Below, piece by piece: positions 6,421 through 6,625 of a stretch of 6,625 nt of DNA. A program made the translations under genes and the position numbers. Each line of letters starts with the position of its first letter. Positions within the stretch are counted from its first letter, which is position 1. Where the stretch lies: contig JADGEG010000113.1 in the NCBI GenBank assembly GCA_016744485.1, positions 1-6,625 on the forward strand, given 5' to 3'. Below the pieces are notes generated by a model. That model was not told the origin of the DNA, did not search any database, and saw only the letters and a program-made list of their open reading frames with translations. Origin of the DNA: Arcobacter sp. GTDB lineage: Bacteria; Campylobacterota; Campylobacteria; Campylobacterales; Arcobacteraceae.

Positions 6421-6625
6421 AATCTTATAAAATACTTTTTTTAGAAGACGACACAAATTTAAATGAGACTGTAACAGAGTTTTTGCAAGAGCATGGTTAT
6501 GATGTTCAAAGTGTTTATGATGGAAATGAAGCTGAGGCGAAGATGTATGAAAACGCTTATGACTTGTTTTTGTTAGATGTTAATGTTCCTGAAATTAATG
6601 GGTTTGAACTTTTAAAAACTTCACG
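6417..6625 (+). CDS. Two-component response regulator, N-terminal receiver domain (partial, runs off window)
   Basis: The ATG at 6417 overlaps the stop of the preceding gene as ATGA, so translation is probably coupled. The 69 complete residues are the first half of a CheY-like receiver: MKSYKILFLEDD with the acidic pocket E10/D11/D12, a helix ending EHGYDV, and the phospho-acceptor D54 in LFLLDVNVP, followed by EINGFELLK. The later conserved Thr/Ser and Lys, and any output domain, lie beyond the window, so the class (OmpR-like DNA-binding or other) cannot be told, although position and N-terminus suit an OmpR-type regulator with a kinase gene following. A role in controlling its own operon through the intergenic repeats is possible. 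Confidence 0.85.
   Translation, partial: MKSYKILFLEDDTNLNETVTEFLQEHGYDVQSVYDGNEAEAKMYENAYDLFLLDVNVPEINGFELLKTS

Noticed and set aside
1..6625. CRISPR array, tRNA or rRNA genes, insertion sequence
   Set aside because: No regularly spaced repeats of 25-37 bases, no cloverleaf-like or rRNA-like sequence and no transposase or terminal inverted repeats were seen on either strand.

Overview
The window comes from a very AT-rich genome. The right end (an exported DUF1104-type protein followed by a response regulator), the codon use and the extended -10 promoters without clear -35 boxes point to a Campylobacterota host, probably Arcobacter-like. This is inferred from the look of the sequence, with no database search behind it.

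Most of the window (349-6025, minus strand) is one compact type I-B CRISPR-Cas effector operon, transcribed right to left in the order cas6, cas8b, cas7, cas5, cas3. The genes overlap by 4, 11, 13 and 13 bases, so they are probably translationally coupled. A promoter with an extended -10 lies about 27-35 bases upstream of cas6. Cas6 would process crRNA, Cas8b/Cas7/Cas5 would form Cascade with the crRNA, and Cas3 should degrade the target. No cas4, cas1, cas2 or CRISPR array is in the window.

The operon is interrupted at its downstream end. Cas3 has its complete HD nuclease half but stops after 341 residues, about where the helicase Walker A motif should begin. Only 19 bases separate its stop codon from the stop codon of a convergent plus-strand gene at the left edge. 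That gene encodes a secreted, TPR-like protein of Bacteroidota style, and it too seems to stop early, inside its TPR array. Two converging, apparently truncated genes meeting at about 320-350 mark a breakpoint: a deletion or rearrangement that removed the cas3 helicase (and perhaps the adaptation genes), or an assembly chimera. As it stands, the locus encodes an effector complex without a complete Cas3.

To the right, a 176-bp divergent intergenic region (6026-6201) holds the cas promoter, a Fur/PerR-type 7-1-7 dyad over its -35 region, a pair of direct repeats 20 bp apart, a second promoter reading rightward, and an 18-bp near-perfect dyad. The plus-strand DUF1104-type gene (6202-6420) overlaps the start of a response regulator gene that runs off the window end, giving a small exported-protein/two-component operon.
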